64,000 nt of DNA from assembly GCF_022539315.1 (NCBI RefSeq), contig NC_066343.1, forward strand, positions 48,840,205 to 48,904,204, written 5' to 3'. Below the pieces are notes generated by a model. That model did no database searches. It saw nothing but the letters and a program-made list of their open reading frames with translations, and was not told the origin of the DNA. This DNA is from Serinus canaria. Taxonomy: Eukaryota > Chordata > Aves > Passeriformes > Fringillidae. Within the stretch, counting starts at the first letter, position 1. The number at the start of each line of letters is the position of its first letter. The position numbers were made by a program, and so were the translations under genes. This document shows, piece by piece, positions 24,001 through 35,930 of this stretch.

Positions 24001-26064
24001 CTGGGATATTGCTGAATAAGTTTTCTATACATTTGATTGCTATCTTTAGCCTTCAATACATTGGAAGTGGAAGGTAATCTTCACTCTACCTGCTCCCTAG
24101 GTACTTTGTTGTGCAAAATTAACTAGTCAAAATCAGCCAGGAGCCAACTACTGGGCCTCTTACACTTCTAACAAAAGCTGTGATGAAGTTATCACTAAGT
24201 GCAGATTATCTTCTATAAAATATGGATGAAAAATGCATTAAAACATAGTATGAGGCCAAATTAGTTCTTGAAGGGTGTGTTGTCTCTAAGTCAATGTTGT
24301 TGAGCCCATATATCTAATCCTGTGTGGGACTCAGCACAAGTTCATGTCTACTTTGCAGAAAAAGTCTAGAAATTGACTCCCACAGATCTACCTTCCAATG
24401 TTACCTTAATGCTACTATGTCTGGGCAGAAAAAGTTTGTATACAACTTAACACAGGAAAGTAATAGAATTACCATTTTGTGCATTAGGCAAGTCAAAAAA
24501 TATTTTTGCTCTAAATTCAGGATCTCTAATGCAATCACATAATTAGATGCTATTTTCAAGTTTAAAATAGCCAGTGATCTCTGTATGAGGACCCAAAATT
24601 AATTTCCTTCAAGTGAATGTTATGAAGCATTAGAAGAGAAAAAATAAAAATCAATGCCCAAAATTTGTTTGAAGTGATACATTTTGTTTTTAAAAATGGG
24701 AACCCCTCCATAAAGTTAAAAGATCAGGAGAAGGCATGAAAGATTAAGTGGCAGATGAGATAATAGACAAGATAATTGCAGAGCATTAAAAACTTAGATT
24801 TATTTTTAAGACATTCAAGCTGCATTTAAAAATGCTTTTTGTTAACTTTTGTGAATCTCAAAAGAATTATCCTAACATGTTGAACAATAATGGGACTAAT
24901 GGTGTTAAACCATCATCATTTCCTATTCCAAAGCAGCCCATACAGTAACTGGCCACAGAGTGTTTCTGCAGCACAAATGGAAGATAACAAGACTAGAGGA
25001 GTCATAATGCAGCAAAACCTCAATATGCTACAAAAAGAGATTTGTCATGCTCTGTGCTGGGGTAAGTGACAAGTCCTGAATTTTCTCACTGAGCTACCAT
25101 GCACAGGGAAGTTGAGCATACTTCCCCTCACAGGCTGCTCTCAAGCACCATTTTGTTTCTGTGGCACCAGAAAGGTCATGCTAATTCAGGGTGAGAGCTG
25201 AGCGTGTGAAAGCTAAGTGGACAGTTCCCTGAAATGGACCTGCACTAGTCTCATAGAGATAAAAACAAAAGCAAACATAAGTCTGTGTTGATAAATTTAC
25301 AAGCAAGCAAATGTGTAGCTTAGCAAAGAAATAGAGAACTGATTTTTGTATTGGTTTGGTCTTGAGCCTGCAGAGCTGTCTTGAGACTCCCCTTGGTTTA
25401 TTCCACCTTTCTGAAACAAGGAATAAAGAAAAAAGTGCTGCCTATTGTCAAAGCCGTTTGCATGCCTTCTTAGTGATATTACTCTTCTGCATTTATCGTA
25501 TATTTTCAAGAAATTCCTAGACTCTTCTGTTTAGGAAAATTAGTCTCTGTGCTTTTATAGAAAAGCTACAGAAAGCTACAGAAAGTGCTTTTCTCCTATA
25601 TTTTTATCTCCTCAGATTAAAAAAATGTATTATTAAATTATAATTTTAAGTATATATATGGTGAGGTACATATATTTTAGATATATACTCATACATACAG
25701 TTGTTTGTAGATAAAACTACATAAATGTGTATATATTACACAAAGCTATAAATACTCATGCTTGACTAAACACTATAGGTTGCAAAATGTGGACACCATA
25801 ACAATATATGAGATGATCTGTTTGCCTTCTATTACTACATGCCTGAAATATAAATAAACACCTGAATATAAATAAACATATTTAATTGCATTTTTAAAAC
25901 TATTACTGACAAAAAAAATTCTACAGAGGTTTTTGAAGATGTTCTTAGTTCTATCATTACACTTATCATACAGATTATATAACCTTAGATAGTTATGAGT
26001 CGTTTCTGACCATAAGGAAGTATGTGAAAATGTTTATTTGTGTGTATAAATAACAGGCAACAAA

Positions 26065-26094
26065 TACTACTACTACTACTACTACTACTACTAC
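26065..26094. repeat. (TAC)10 microsatellite
   Basis: Ten uninterrupted TAC triplets. A pure trinucleotide run, probably polymorphic. Confidence 0.97.
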
Positions 26095-28231
26095 AGATAA
26101 GAGGAAGGAGCTGAATTCCTGAGGGTGAGGAAGTAAAACATGGGAGGTAAGACTAAAATGAGACATAAAAATGAAAATCATTATTTTATGGTTGGTGAAA
26201 GAGAGAAATTTCCAGAGTGCAGCAGGGCACATATAGGTAATGAAAATCACAGTTTAGTGAAAGTATGTTTGCATTAGCATGCTGAAGAGCTGTAAGTGAA
26301 ACATTTTGCTTTGCTCAGAGATAAAAAGAGTGTTGACATAATTACAGTTGAAAATTGGGATGGCAGCTGAGCCCTCAAAGACATTTCTTATATGTTTGTA
26401 TATATTAGAAAGGCCTTACCTGAGATTTCAATCAGGAAAGGTATGCAAGAATTTGTTAAGGCAAGAATTTCGGGATCTAGGCATAATGCTGTGTTGAAGA
26501 TGTGCTACATTGTACACTTGAATAGCAGTCACTGTGATCATTTGTTCTACTGGAAATAAAATGTGCATAAAGAAGTGCTTCTCTTCTGAAAATCTTCAAT
26601 AACAGTAAAAAAAAAATAGAATTACCATGGCGACAACCAACAATCTTACATGCCAACATAGAAAAAATAAAACAGGGAAACAAAACAGAAAATCAATTAA
26701 GAATTTAGGCAATGATAAACTATACAGTTTAGAGTCTGATTCTTTATGATGTATTTCAAATATGATTTCAGATTAAACAAACTATTTTCATGTTGTTGGT
26801 AGTTTAAAGATTCTCAAGAAACTAAGGCCTAGATGTAGACAATACAACTATAAAATCTTATGTCTTTTGTGGAGTGGAGAGAGGCAGAGAAAACAGAAGC
26901 AAATGGATTTTTTCAAAACTATACAGAAATAATTTTTATACTCTCACTTCCTTAACATGCCATAAAGTAACTTACAGATGGTAAACTTAAGCGTCCATCT
27001 TTCCATGCTAAATTTTCACCAATTTCAGGAATTTCTCAGCAACTAATGACATAATGATGTACTACCCTGAGTCTTTTTTAAGTTGTTAAATGAAACTGCT
27101 GTGGACAATAGACTACTGTCCTCATTTTCATTACAGTCCCTAGCAAGGGGTCCACATTTTCTACTGGAGCAGTATCTTCTGGGGCTCAGAAGATACTGCA
27201 GGTTCACTACTGGTGGACCTACAGTAACTTATACTGTGACTTCATAATAACAGAACATATGCCAACAGCAAAATTCAGATTCTCAAGACAGAAGATGAAA
27301 TAGAACAGTAGGATTGCACAAGAGAGGACAGGGATAAAGAAATGGAAGAGAAATGAGGCAGAAACCAAATGGGAAAGAAATATCAGGGTATTAATTTTTC
27401 ACAAAATAATGTGTCTTGGAACACATGCTAATAATCATGTCCTTTATTCACATAACAGGGAATTCTTAGACATTTGCAGAAGTGTTTTCTGTGTAGATCA
27501 AAAACTAGTGACATAATTTGGTAAGCCTTGGTGAAAAATATGAATTAAACTATATCCCTGTATTTTTGAGCAGTAGTGTTAGCAGACTCTACACAGACAA
27601 CTTCTCTGGGAAGGAGTAAAATTTTATTATTTTACCTCCAGATCTGTGGTTTTTTACATCATTTTGGTAATCTGCCTGTCTGTCATCAATCTTCCTTTCT
27701 AGAACACCCATTTATTCCCTTGTTTCTTGACTTGGATCCTTTCTGAAATTATCTGAATATCAGCCATGCACCTGTGAAACTGCTTTAAAACTAAAAAAAT
27801 AAAAAAGCCAATGCTGTCTTACTCATCTGAAAAGGAAGACCTTAACTCAGTTAATTGAATGCATTTTTTGCAAAGTGGTACATCTTCATTACAGCGGAGT
27901 TTCAACACAGTTGTGTTTAATCGCCTGATAAACAATGGAAAAAATTGTTTTGCCTCTGAGAGCTGTCATTTGGAGTTCTAGAAGCTTTACATTTACAATG
28001 TGTAATGTATCTTTGAAAAGAGATGGAACCAAATTTTCAGTGGTAACACACAAACCCTAAGGGTCAATTTTATACTGTTGAAATGCTTCTGACCTTGGGT
28101 CATAATGACCTTGGGCTCTTGTGCTGAGCACTTAGTAAGTTTTATTCCAGCATAATAATGAAATAATACAGATAAAACTACTCAGCAAAGAAATATCAGA
28201 CATGATAGATGGAAGTTCTGTGTTAAAGAAT

Positions 28232-28468
28232 TGTTAGGACCCTAGTTTCTGAGGCAGAGTTGGTTTATTTCAGCTTGAGCTGTGTGCCTTTGGAAAGGCA
28301 ACAACCTATTTCTCTGAGGCTCGGAAACAAGAGTTCTTTTCCAAACTTGGTTTTCAACTTGGTTTTTCTTGGACCACTTGCATGCTAACCTGACAATGGT
28401 TGTGATTCCTCTCTGGTAGAAGCCCTGGTATATTTACCTCCTCACTGTTAAAATTAGCACTCCTAACT
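28232..28468 (-). mobile_element. Possible short LTR
   Basis: The segment begins TGTTAGGA and ends TCCTAACT, a seven-base inverted match except for the final base. It has AATAAA on the minus strand about 30 bases inside the left end (near 28262-28268). No flanking duplication was found. Compatible with a degraded solo LTR, but chance is possible. Confidence 0.25.
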
Positions 28469-29366
28469 GCCACTGAAACCTATATGCGGGCAAAGCACCT
28501 TTTTCTCATATCTGAAATGTCTGTTTCTGTGTCATAACTCTGTAATTTCTCAGATATTGGCTGAAGTTACTCAGTAACATCTTCACTGCTGCTGCTAGTG
28601 AAGTTCTCAGGCACCTGTCCTCAAGCTATAGAGCAGTTTGCAATTTTGATATTTATATGTAAATTCAGTCTGAAAACCAGTCTTTTTCCACATGGAACTG
28701 AACTCTATTCCAGTGATAAAACCCCCATATTAGTTTTTACAGTCAGGCACTGCTGTTTTTCCTAATACTTACACCACCAAATCTGCCATTAAGGTACTCT
28801 CTTGTTTCTGCTTTTGCATGTCTTCACTGTAGCAAGCAAGGTTCTCTTGCAAGTTGTGATCAATATTCCACTACAAGTTGCTTTTAGCTGACTAGCCATC
28901 TACTGGATATGTTAAGGGAGTGACCAGTGTTTATCACTAACACTGGATAAAGCTAATTTTCACTTTCGTAAACGTGAATCAGACTAGGGGAAAAATCCTG
29001 AGTTAGTGAAAGGGAATACTCAGGAAACAAAGTCAGAAGGCAAGCTTGTTTTTACTTAGAAGTTTGCTTTTTCTAAGTGAGTGAATTAAGCCAAATTATT
29101 CAAAATTCTGAAAAATATGGGGGCAAAGTTGTGCCATACAGAATTTTAAAAAATAAATACTTTTTGTAAGAATCTGGGGTGTATGTGTATTTGACATCAT
29201 CACTTCCCAGAAAAAATAGAATAAAGATTGTTTAAATTCATTTCCCAACCACTCAGTCAGTAGAAATCAGGTCAGCTCTACTTACAGCTGCATTAGCATT
29301 CAGATCAAGCTCCCTTCACTCACATTTCCACCCAAACATCTCATTACAGCAGTCAGTCTAGGCTGT

Positions 29367-29696
29367 TCAGGGCACAACAGATATTTTCATCTTTTCCACA
29401 TCTGGCCATTTGAAAGGTGTCCTTTCAGTTTCTCTGACTTGTACTAAAGCAGTCAGAAGTAGTCTTTGTGAGGTCATGGACCAAGTTTTGCTCAGAAGGT
29501 GTGTGTCATCCACTTCCAAATCCTGATACTGCCCAAGTGTTATTTGCCTCAATGGCATTGACCAGGCGTTAGATATTGGTACTGATGCACCAAGTAATGT
29601 TGCCTCAGAAACAAACCTGACAAGAGTTTGCTGTTTCTTGAAAAATCCTTTGAAAGATCTTTGAGGACTAATATGCTCTAGGTTGTAAAGATACAT
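29367..29696 (-). other. 109-codon open frame of unknown status
   Basis: An ATG-started frame of 109 codons, unusually long for this AT-rich region. On the minus strand the ATG follows a sequence resembling a 3' splice site (pyrimidine-rich stretch, then TTGCAG) by about 10 bases. The product has no signal peptide, zinc-binding pattern or domain that I recognise. It contains a mixed charged and hydrophobic composition rather than simple repeat. It could be a chance frame, a decayed exon or retroelement remnant. I do not claim it is a gene. Confidence 0.15.
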
Positions 29697-30271
29697 ATCT
29701 GAACACCTGCAATACAGAAAAATATGAGGAGATCAAAGGTGAAGAGATAGACTTATGCCTATCTCTTATCAGGAGAGATCACGGTTAATGTTGAATGGAT
29801 TTCTCATTTTAAGTGTGCTAGGGTACTGCTTTGAAAGATCTCATACTATCAGAAAGTCATGTTTTAAGTAACTGAATCTACAGAATGATTGAGATATCCT
29901 TGGAGAGAAAATACACCCCAATGTTGACTGCTAGCTTTAGAGCTCAGAACTTAGTTGCCAGTGTTTTGGGAACAGCATTTCCTCTGGGAAATGAGACTAA
30001 ATGCCACTTTTAAGTAATCCCTCCACCCTTTAAAAAAGCAGATAGACAGAAATGTCAGTAGGTGGAGCTGCCTTTCCTGCAGTCAATAGAGAAGTTTCTC
30101 TGCAGAAATTGCATTTGCAGGCACCCAGTCAGCTTTTCCCAGTCCCTGGCAGATGGTACTTGAACAAAACATGAACATGCAAGAATGCAGCTTTTTTCCA
30201 TCAAGTTACCAAAGTGCACAAGTCAGGAGAAGACAGAACACAGAACTGACAATGTTTGTCAGCACAAGCTG

Positions 30272-30330
30272 TTTATTTTTTCTTTTTTTTTTCTTTTTTT
30301 TTCTTTTTTTTTTTTTTTTTTTTTTTTTTT
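30272..30330. repeat. T-rich homopolymer tract
   Basis: Runs of T broken by single C residues, ending in 27 consecutive T (30304-30330). It could be the poly(A) tail of an old minus-strand retrocopy, but no recognisable 3' UTR or gene follows. Length is probably unreliable in assembly. Confidence 0.9.
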
Positions 30331-33300
30331 GTGTTCCTAGTAATGATGGTATTATTTTACAGTTATATGCTTTTGCTCCAGAGCATCTTGTTCACAACAG
30401 TAAAACACCCTATAATTCATGCCTGGACTGAAGGTAATGCTAATGTAAATATGTCTGTTTTCATCATCTTCAGCGCTGAGGTACATGAAGTACATCTTTG
30501 CAGATGATAATCAGGCTGACAGTTTTTTCTTCCATTAGTGTTCTAGTGAAATAAATATGCAATTCATCTATTTATTACTAAAGGGTACTTCCACTTCATC
30601 TCTCAGCTTGAAGCTGTACAGTGTAATGAAGGCTGTGGTCAATCCATTGTCTTTGTTTTAAAAGGGAGTTTCATTAATCTGATTAACTGAAAGAATGAAT
30701 GTGGTATCTAAACTTCTGAGAATCACTTTATGAGATGAAACCACGGTACAAATTTATGATACACGTCTGAAGATTGGCTTACTTCATTTGAAGAATTTCA
30801 TGTCTGCTTTATTTCTGGGGCCTTGAGTAAGTATGGCAAGGAAGGTTCTCTGACCACCGTCTTCAAGTTTGTCTTTGCTGAGTAACTATGGTTTTTTTTT
30901 TTTACATGGCAGGCCACAAACCAAAACATTAATATTAAAATGAGTAATTTTGGTTGTGAATGAAGAGTTAATGCTTGCCCTGACAGTCACAGATATCACA
31001 GTAAAATCAGCTCCTCTGGATGTTTACAAAGCACACAGAACATACGTCATCTTCTGATTTTATGCACGTCCATATGGCCTTCTTCAGCAATCCTAATCTC
31101 CAATCTTTTTTCCAATATGCTTAAAAAAACTCAGGAAGGCTGATTAGCCCATATATGTCCAGGTGATATGCTGGACAAAGGTAGTCTGTCAAAATCTTTG
31201 AAGAATTTTTCTTGTTTTGTGGTAAGGGCAAAATGCAATAAAATGTTTATATTGTGGGTATGGTGAGCAAAATATGTACAGAATGGTATTTGATTTCACT
31301 GTAACAAGTAACAGTGTTGCAACAGGCACCTGTTGCTGGCAACAGGTGCAGTGCCTTTGGGCTCATGTCTCCTGATACCTTTCTCATTTTAAAATTTCTA
31401 AAATAACCAAGAAAGACACTTCTAATAAGGACCTGATATACACATCCAGATGACAATAGGAGGTGCTTGAAAGCAGCTCTGAGCAGTAAGGCACTTCAGA
31501 GTTCCTTAGACAGTAGAGATGCATGGTTGATATATTTATCTTCAGAGTGACATTTAACCATTCCTCTGACTGTAAGATCTTGAAATAATACATACCCTAT
31601 CCCCAGTTTCTGTCTAGCCTTCAGATCAGAAGGTGGGGACAACAATGCAAACTATATAGCTTTGTTTAATTTTTCCTTTCACTTTGTCTCAGTGAAAGAA
31701 AAAAAGTTCTCCTGAGCTACAGATCCATGTATATTGTCACAGGTAATGAGCACTATTTTTATATTGTCTTAATCTTAACAGTCTTTTTAAATCATATTAG
31801 GTTTTAGCATCCCTTATGAATGCCTCAGAGTCAGGGCCCTTGCCTCTTTCAGCGAGGAGTCTCTAGCCATAGCTGATTTTGTTGATCATCAAGAAGGTCA
31901 GTAGTTAAATTCCTTCCAGCACATGAGATAACAGCTTTTGTTTCCATGCATATAGCGAGAGTTGCACAATTTTGAAACGTATTTTCTTTTCCTCATTTAA
32001 GCTTGATCCATCTGCTAGTTATTAGAAAAGTATCAACTAAATAAACTGAAGGTGGTAAGTTTATAGCCTCAAAGTGTTGTCTTGACCAGGAACAAGTTTT
32101 GGCTTTTAAATTTATGTAGATAATCCGTAAGTTTTACTTACTTTAATTTGTTGCTTGACTGTTGGTTAAGCGTGTGTCCTGGTGAACTGAGAATCGTGAA
32201 GTAATGGCCTTGAAACTATTGATCCAAACTCTGCAGCAATTTAGAAGAACATGGTGGGTGTTTTTCTGTATCTCTCAGTTTCCTCGGCCAGGAAGAGGTT
32301 GGATCTGGCAGCATTGCTCATCAGATGATAACAAGATCTTTTGGAGCCGTGGCCCAATGACCTCTGTTACACTGTGATAATACGAAGGCACAGGACGTGT
32401 TTAAGCTTCTGTCAGTTAAAATCTGTGTTACTGAAGACTAATCTCAAGAGAATAAAGTTTGCAGGATGTAATCAGTACTGAGAGGATTTCAGATCAATAA
32501 ATTTTAAATTAACAACACAATTTTTTTTTTTTTTGCCGGGCAATGTTGTAAAAAATAGAATACTTCATTCCCATTCAAAGTTGTTATTTTTATTTTAACA
32601 ATTGGAAAAGCAGATAGGGAAAAGTGTGGAGCGCTTTATTCACTGTTGTTCAATAGCCAAGACTCCTCTGTAGAACTGCTGCCTTGGCAAAAGTAAGTTT
32701 TAAATGTGTATATTAAATGTTTCAGTTTTATAAGGAGAATTGTCTTAAACAAGGGTGCTATTCTTTAATACCAGATTTATTTGCCTTCCTTCTTTGAGAA
32801 TGTTTGATACGGCAGGACTATAAGATCAAAATCATGCAGTAATGTAGAATCAAGACCATCATGCTAAAAAACTTCAGATAAATTTTATGCTGATATCACA
32901 TAGTAGCAGCAAGGATGGGCAAAAAGAACAGTCCCATGAGATTTTCATTCTAGTTGTCTAGTTTCAGTGCATTAATACAAAACTTGATTTCTTACCCTAT
33001 ATTTGTCTGCTTATATCCCACTTTATAGTAAATGTTTTACCAGTAAAGTTGCTATTACTACTACTATCACTTAAGGTAAAGAGATAGAGTCTCCTATCCA
33101 TTGGGGTTTCTTACCTTTTCTTTAGCATCACCATGAGTGAAGATCATGACATAAACTGAAAAAAAAAAAGAGAGAGAGATTGACAGAGAGGAAAGGTAAT
33201 GTTTACTCTTAACAAAACATTCTTTAGCTTGAAGTTACACAAACTCAAAAGCATAGTGCATTCCAACCTTAGCCATACTTCTCCCCCTTACCTGCCATGA

Positions 33301-34489
33301 ATTTATTAACTTTTGTCAGGAATTAAGTTTGTTCTAATGTATTTAACCTTGATTTTCTAAGTCTTCATGTCCCATAAAGATAATAGATAATATTAATATC
33401 CCATAGATAATAATGTGTGTTTTCTGCATTTATTGTGAGTGTGATCTTTGAAAGGTTTCAGTCATTTCAGTTGGTATGTGTGATGCAGTAATTTTAATGA
33501 ACGCCTAAGCAGATTGTATCTAGTTCTTTTGTGTAGTTAGGAATAATTAACAGTAATGAAAAAACTATTAGCTAATTTCTCAAAACAGTTTTAGATTGTA
33601 CCTTTGTATCTATACATCCTCCAAAATGCCTCAGAAATTCTTTAAAATCCTTTTACCTAGAAGTGTGTTTTAAGATCAGTTCTTTCTAAGATCACTTCTT
33701 ATATATATACTGCAGAGTATCTTTGGTGATTTAACCATTAGACAAGTTTAAAATAAGTTCCAAAATCTTCATCACTGCTTTTTAAACAGGTGAGAAAAAA
33801 ACATGATAAATAGACATGGCAGAACAGATTTCACCTAAACAAACAAATTTCAAGTAGAGCCAGATTTACCTCTTCCTTATACTATAGAGTATATTTTAGA
33901 AACTATACCTAGGTCAATATATTAAATGCTCAAGAACTTATGATTTTACCTTTAGGCCTCTTGAAAAAAGCTCAGAAGTATTATCATATTGTATAGAGGA
34001 ACATAATCCATGTGAATTTGTTTGGGTTTTCAATATCAATTGTCTAGATTCCCCAGTAAGGACTTTTACATTTTATTTAACTGTCTTTTTCAGACATACC
34101 TGTATATAGTGTGAGTCACTCTAACATGTATTTCTTTCCCATATTTAGTTTTGTTTGGGGATGGTTGCATGAACTAGGAATAATATGGTGTGTTATGTTG
34201 TGAACACTTTTTATGAATATGATAGTCAATTTTAATAGAATTGAAAATTACTATAAATATTTCAAGTATAATTCTAGAAACAAGTGTGTATGTCCAGCAA
34301 TGAAAGGAGTTATACTTAAGCAGGGTATACTTAATGAATGAGAAAAAAATACAATCTGCTTTAGCTTTCTTTACACAGGTTGGATGGATCATGTTCTGTT
34401 ACAAATAAACCAGCAATCCCTAGAGAAAGTGATGGTCCCATCAGGCCAAACAAGGAGATTAGTAAGGGTTAAAGGAGATATTGCTTCAC

Positions 34490-34762
34490 TTAAACTGGTA
34501 AAGTTCCAAGTGATTGAAAAAGGGGAACATAATTCATATTTTTAAAAAGAATTAAAAAGGAAGATCCAGGGAGCTGCAATGTGAGACCCAGTCAGTCTCA
34601 CCTCAGTGCCTGGCAAGAGAGTGGAGCAAATCCTCCTGGAAACTATGCTCAGGTGTATGGAGGACAGGGAAATGATTGGCGACAGCCAACATGGCTTCAC
34701 TAATGGCAAATTGTACCTGCCTGATTTGGTGAACCTCCTAATGGAGTTACAACATTTGTGGA
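34490..34762 (+). mobile_element. CR1 fragment, 5' part (interrupted)
   Basis: This is the reverse-transcriptase-coding region of CR1. It matches the words around CAGTCTCACCTCAGTGCCTG, GGAGCAAATCCTCCTGGAAAC, GCCAACATGGCTTCACTAA and TTTGGTGAACCTCCTAATGG. The reading frame is broken by substitutions and indels. It stops abruptly at TTGTGGA, where an LTR is inserted, and resumes at 35290. Confidence 0.88.
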
Positions 34763-35289
34763 TGTTCCTGTTTATTTGACAAACACAGCACCCCCCAGCA
34801 CACACAATGAACAATACCGGATGACACCACTCTTCCACTGCTCTGAGAAAGATGACAAATTCAGAAAAGTCTCTCCTGGGGGGTTGGCTGTTATCAGTCC
34901 CTCCGGCGCTGAGGCAGCTGCTGCAGTCACAAGGTGTAACCTCTCTCTCGGTGTTCTGAATCCCAGTCCGGAGCAGTCAGCAGGTCCAACGGGGTAGGGG
35001 GAACAGTCCAGAAAGGAATTTGGACTGTTTAGCTAAAGTAACTAATGAGAAGGGGGGAGAAAAGCAAGAGCAAGCAGAGCAGAAGCGAAGCAGAAGCAAG
35101 AGCGAAAACAAAAAGCGGGGCAAAAAGCAAAAAAGCAGCAACATGAACTGGTGCTATCTGTATGTCTCGCCGAGTGGCTGATAAGAGGCCCAAAACAAAA
35201 CTCTCACTCTGCCAGTCTTAAAGGCACAGAACATAATATCCAGCATAAATCACATACACACTAATGGGGATAACAGTCACCCTAGGACA
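34763..35289 (-). mobile_element. Solo LTR inserted into a CR1 element
   Basis: A 527-bp insert separates two collinear CR1 pieces. On the minus strand it starts TGTCCTAGGG and ends AACAGGAACA. Its AATAAA (34771-34776) sits only eight bases from the 3' terminus, a layout known from some avian ERVL-like LTRs. A 120-base purine-rich block of AAGC and GAAGC words (about 35045-35140) lies within. No clean target-site duplication is visible (flanks GTGGA and GGGAA), so one side may have mutated. It must be younger than the CR1 it splits. Confidence 0.8.
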
Positions 35290-35930
35290 GGGAAGAACGT
35301 TTGACATAATCTACTTATCCCTGTGCAAAGCATTTGATGCTGTCCCATACTACATCCTTGTCTCTGGACTGGGGGGACATTGATGGCTGGAACATTTGGT
35401 GGATAAGGAATTGGCTGGATGTTTCACTGAGAGAAATGCAGCCAAGAGCTTGATGTCCAGGAGCAGACCAGTGATTACTTGGGTCCCTCGCATCTGTACT
35501 AAGTAAGCTTGACAATGCCAAGCTTAATTGATGCTCTAGGTGCAGCTGATATTCTAGAAAGAAGGAATGCCATCCAGAGGGACCTTTACAAGCTTGAGAA
35601 ATGGGCCAGTGTGAGTTTTACAAAGCTCAGTGTGGCCAAGTGTTAAGTCCTGCACCTGAGTTATGTCAATCCCAAACGTGGATACAGTCTGGTTGATAAA
35701 TGGACTGAAAGCAGCCCTGCAGAGATAGACTTGAGTGTGTTGGTAGATGAGAAACTCAGCATGAACCAGCAATGTGCACTTGCATCCCAGAAAGTCAACT
35801 GTGTTCTGGGCTGCAGCCAAAGCAGTGTGCCCAGCAGGGCAAGAGTGAGGATTCTGCCCCTCAATTCTGATCTCATAAGACCCCACCTGGAATGCTGCAT
35901 CCAGCTATAGGACTTCTATGGGACTAAGTT
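35290..35930 (+). mobile_element. CR1 fragment, 3' part (interrupted)
   Basis: Continues the CR1 reverse transcriptase region after the LTR. The first visible words are GTGCAAAGCATTTGATGCTG (from the conserved D-containing motif), GGATAAGGAATTGGCTGGAT and GCCATCCAGAGGGACCTT. These are followed by the C-terminal CTCATAAGACCCCACCTGGA block. The catalytic FADD segment is lost in a deletion near 35500. The copy ends without the usual CR1 3' terminus, so its tail was deleted. Confidence 0.88.

Larger units (their letters stand above)
24001..34489. other. AT-rich intergenic DNA, no convincing gene
   Basis: The stretch holds a TAC microsatellite (26065-26094), a possible short LTR (28232-28468), a 109-codon minus-strand open frame of unknown meaning (29367-29696) and a long T-rich run (30272-30330). 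Each is listed separately. Otherwise nothing is recognised. Confidence 0.6.

Noticed and set aside
30272..30330. T run as the poly(A) tail of a minus-strand processed pseudogene
   Set aside because: No 3' UTR or coding similarity and no target duplication could be seen next to it.
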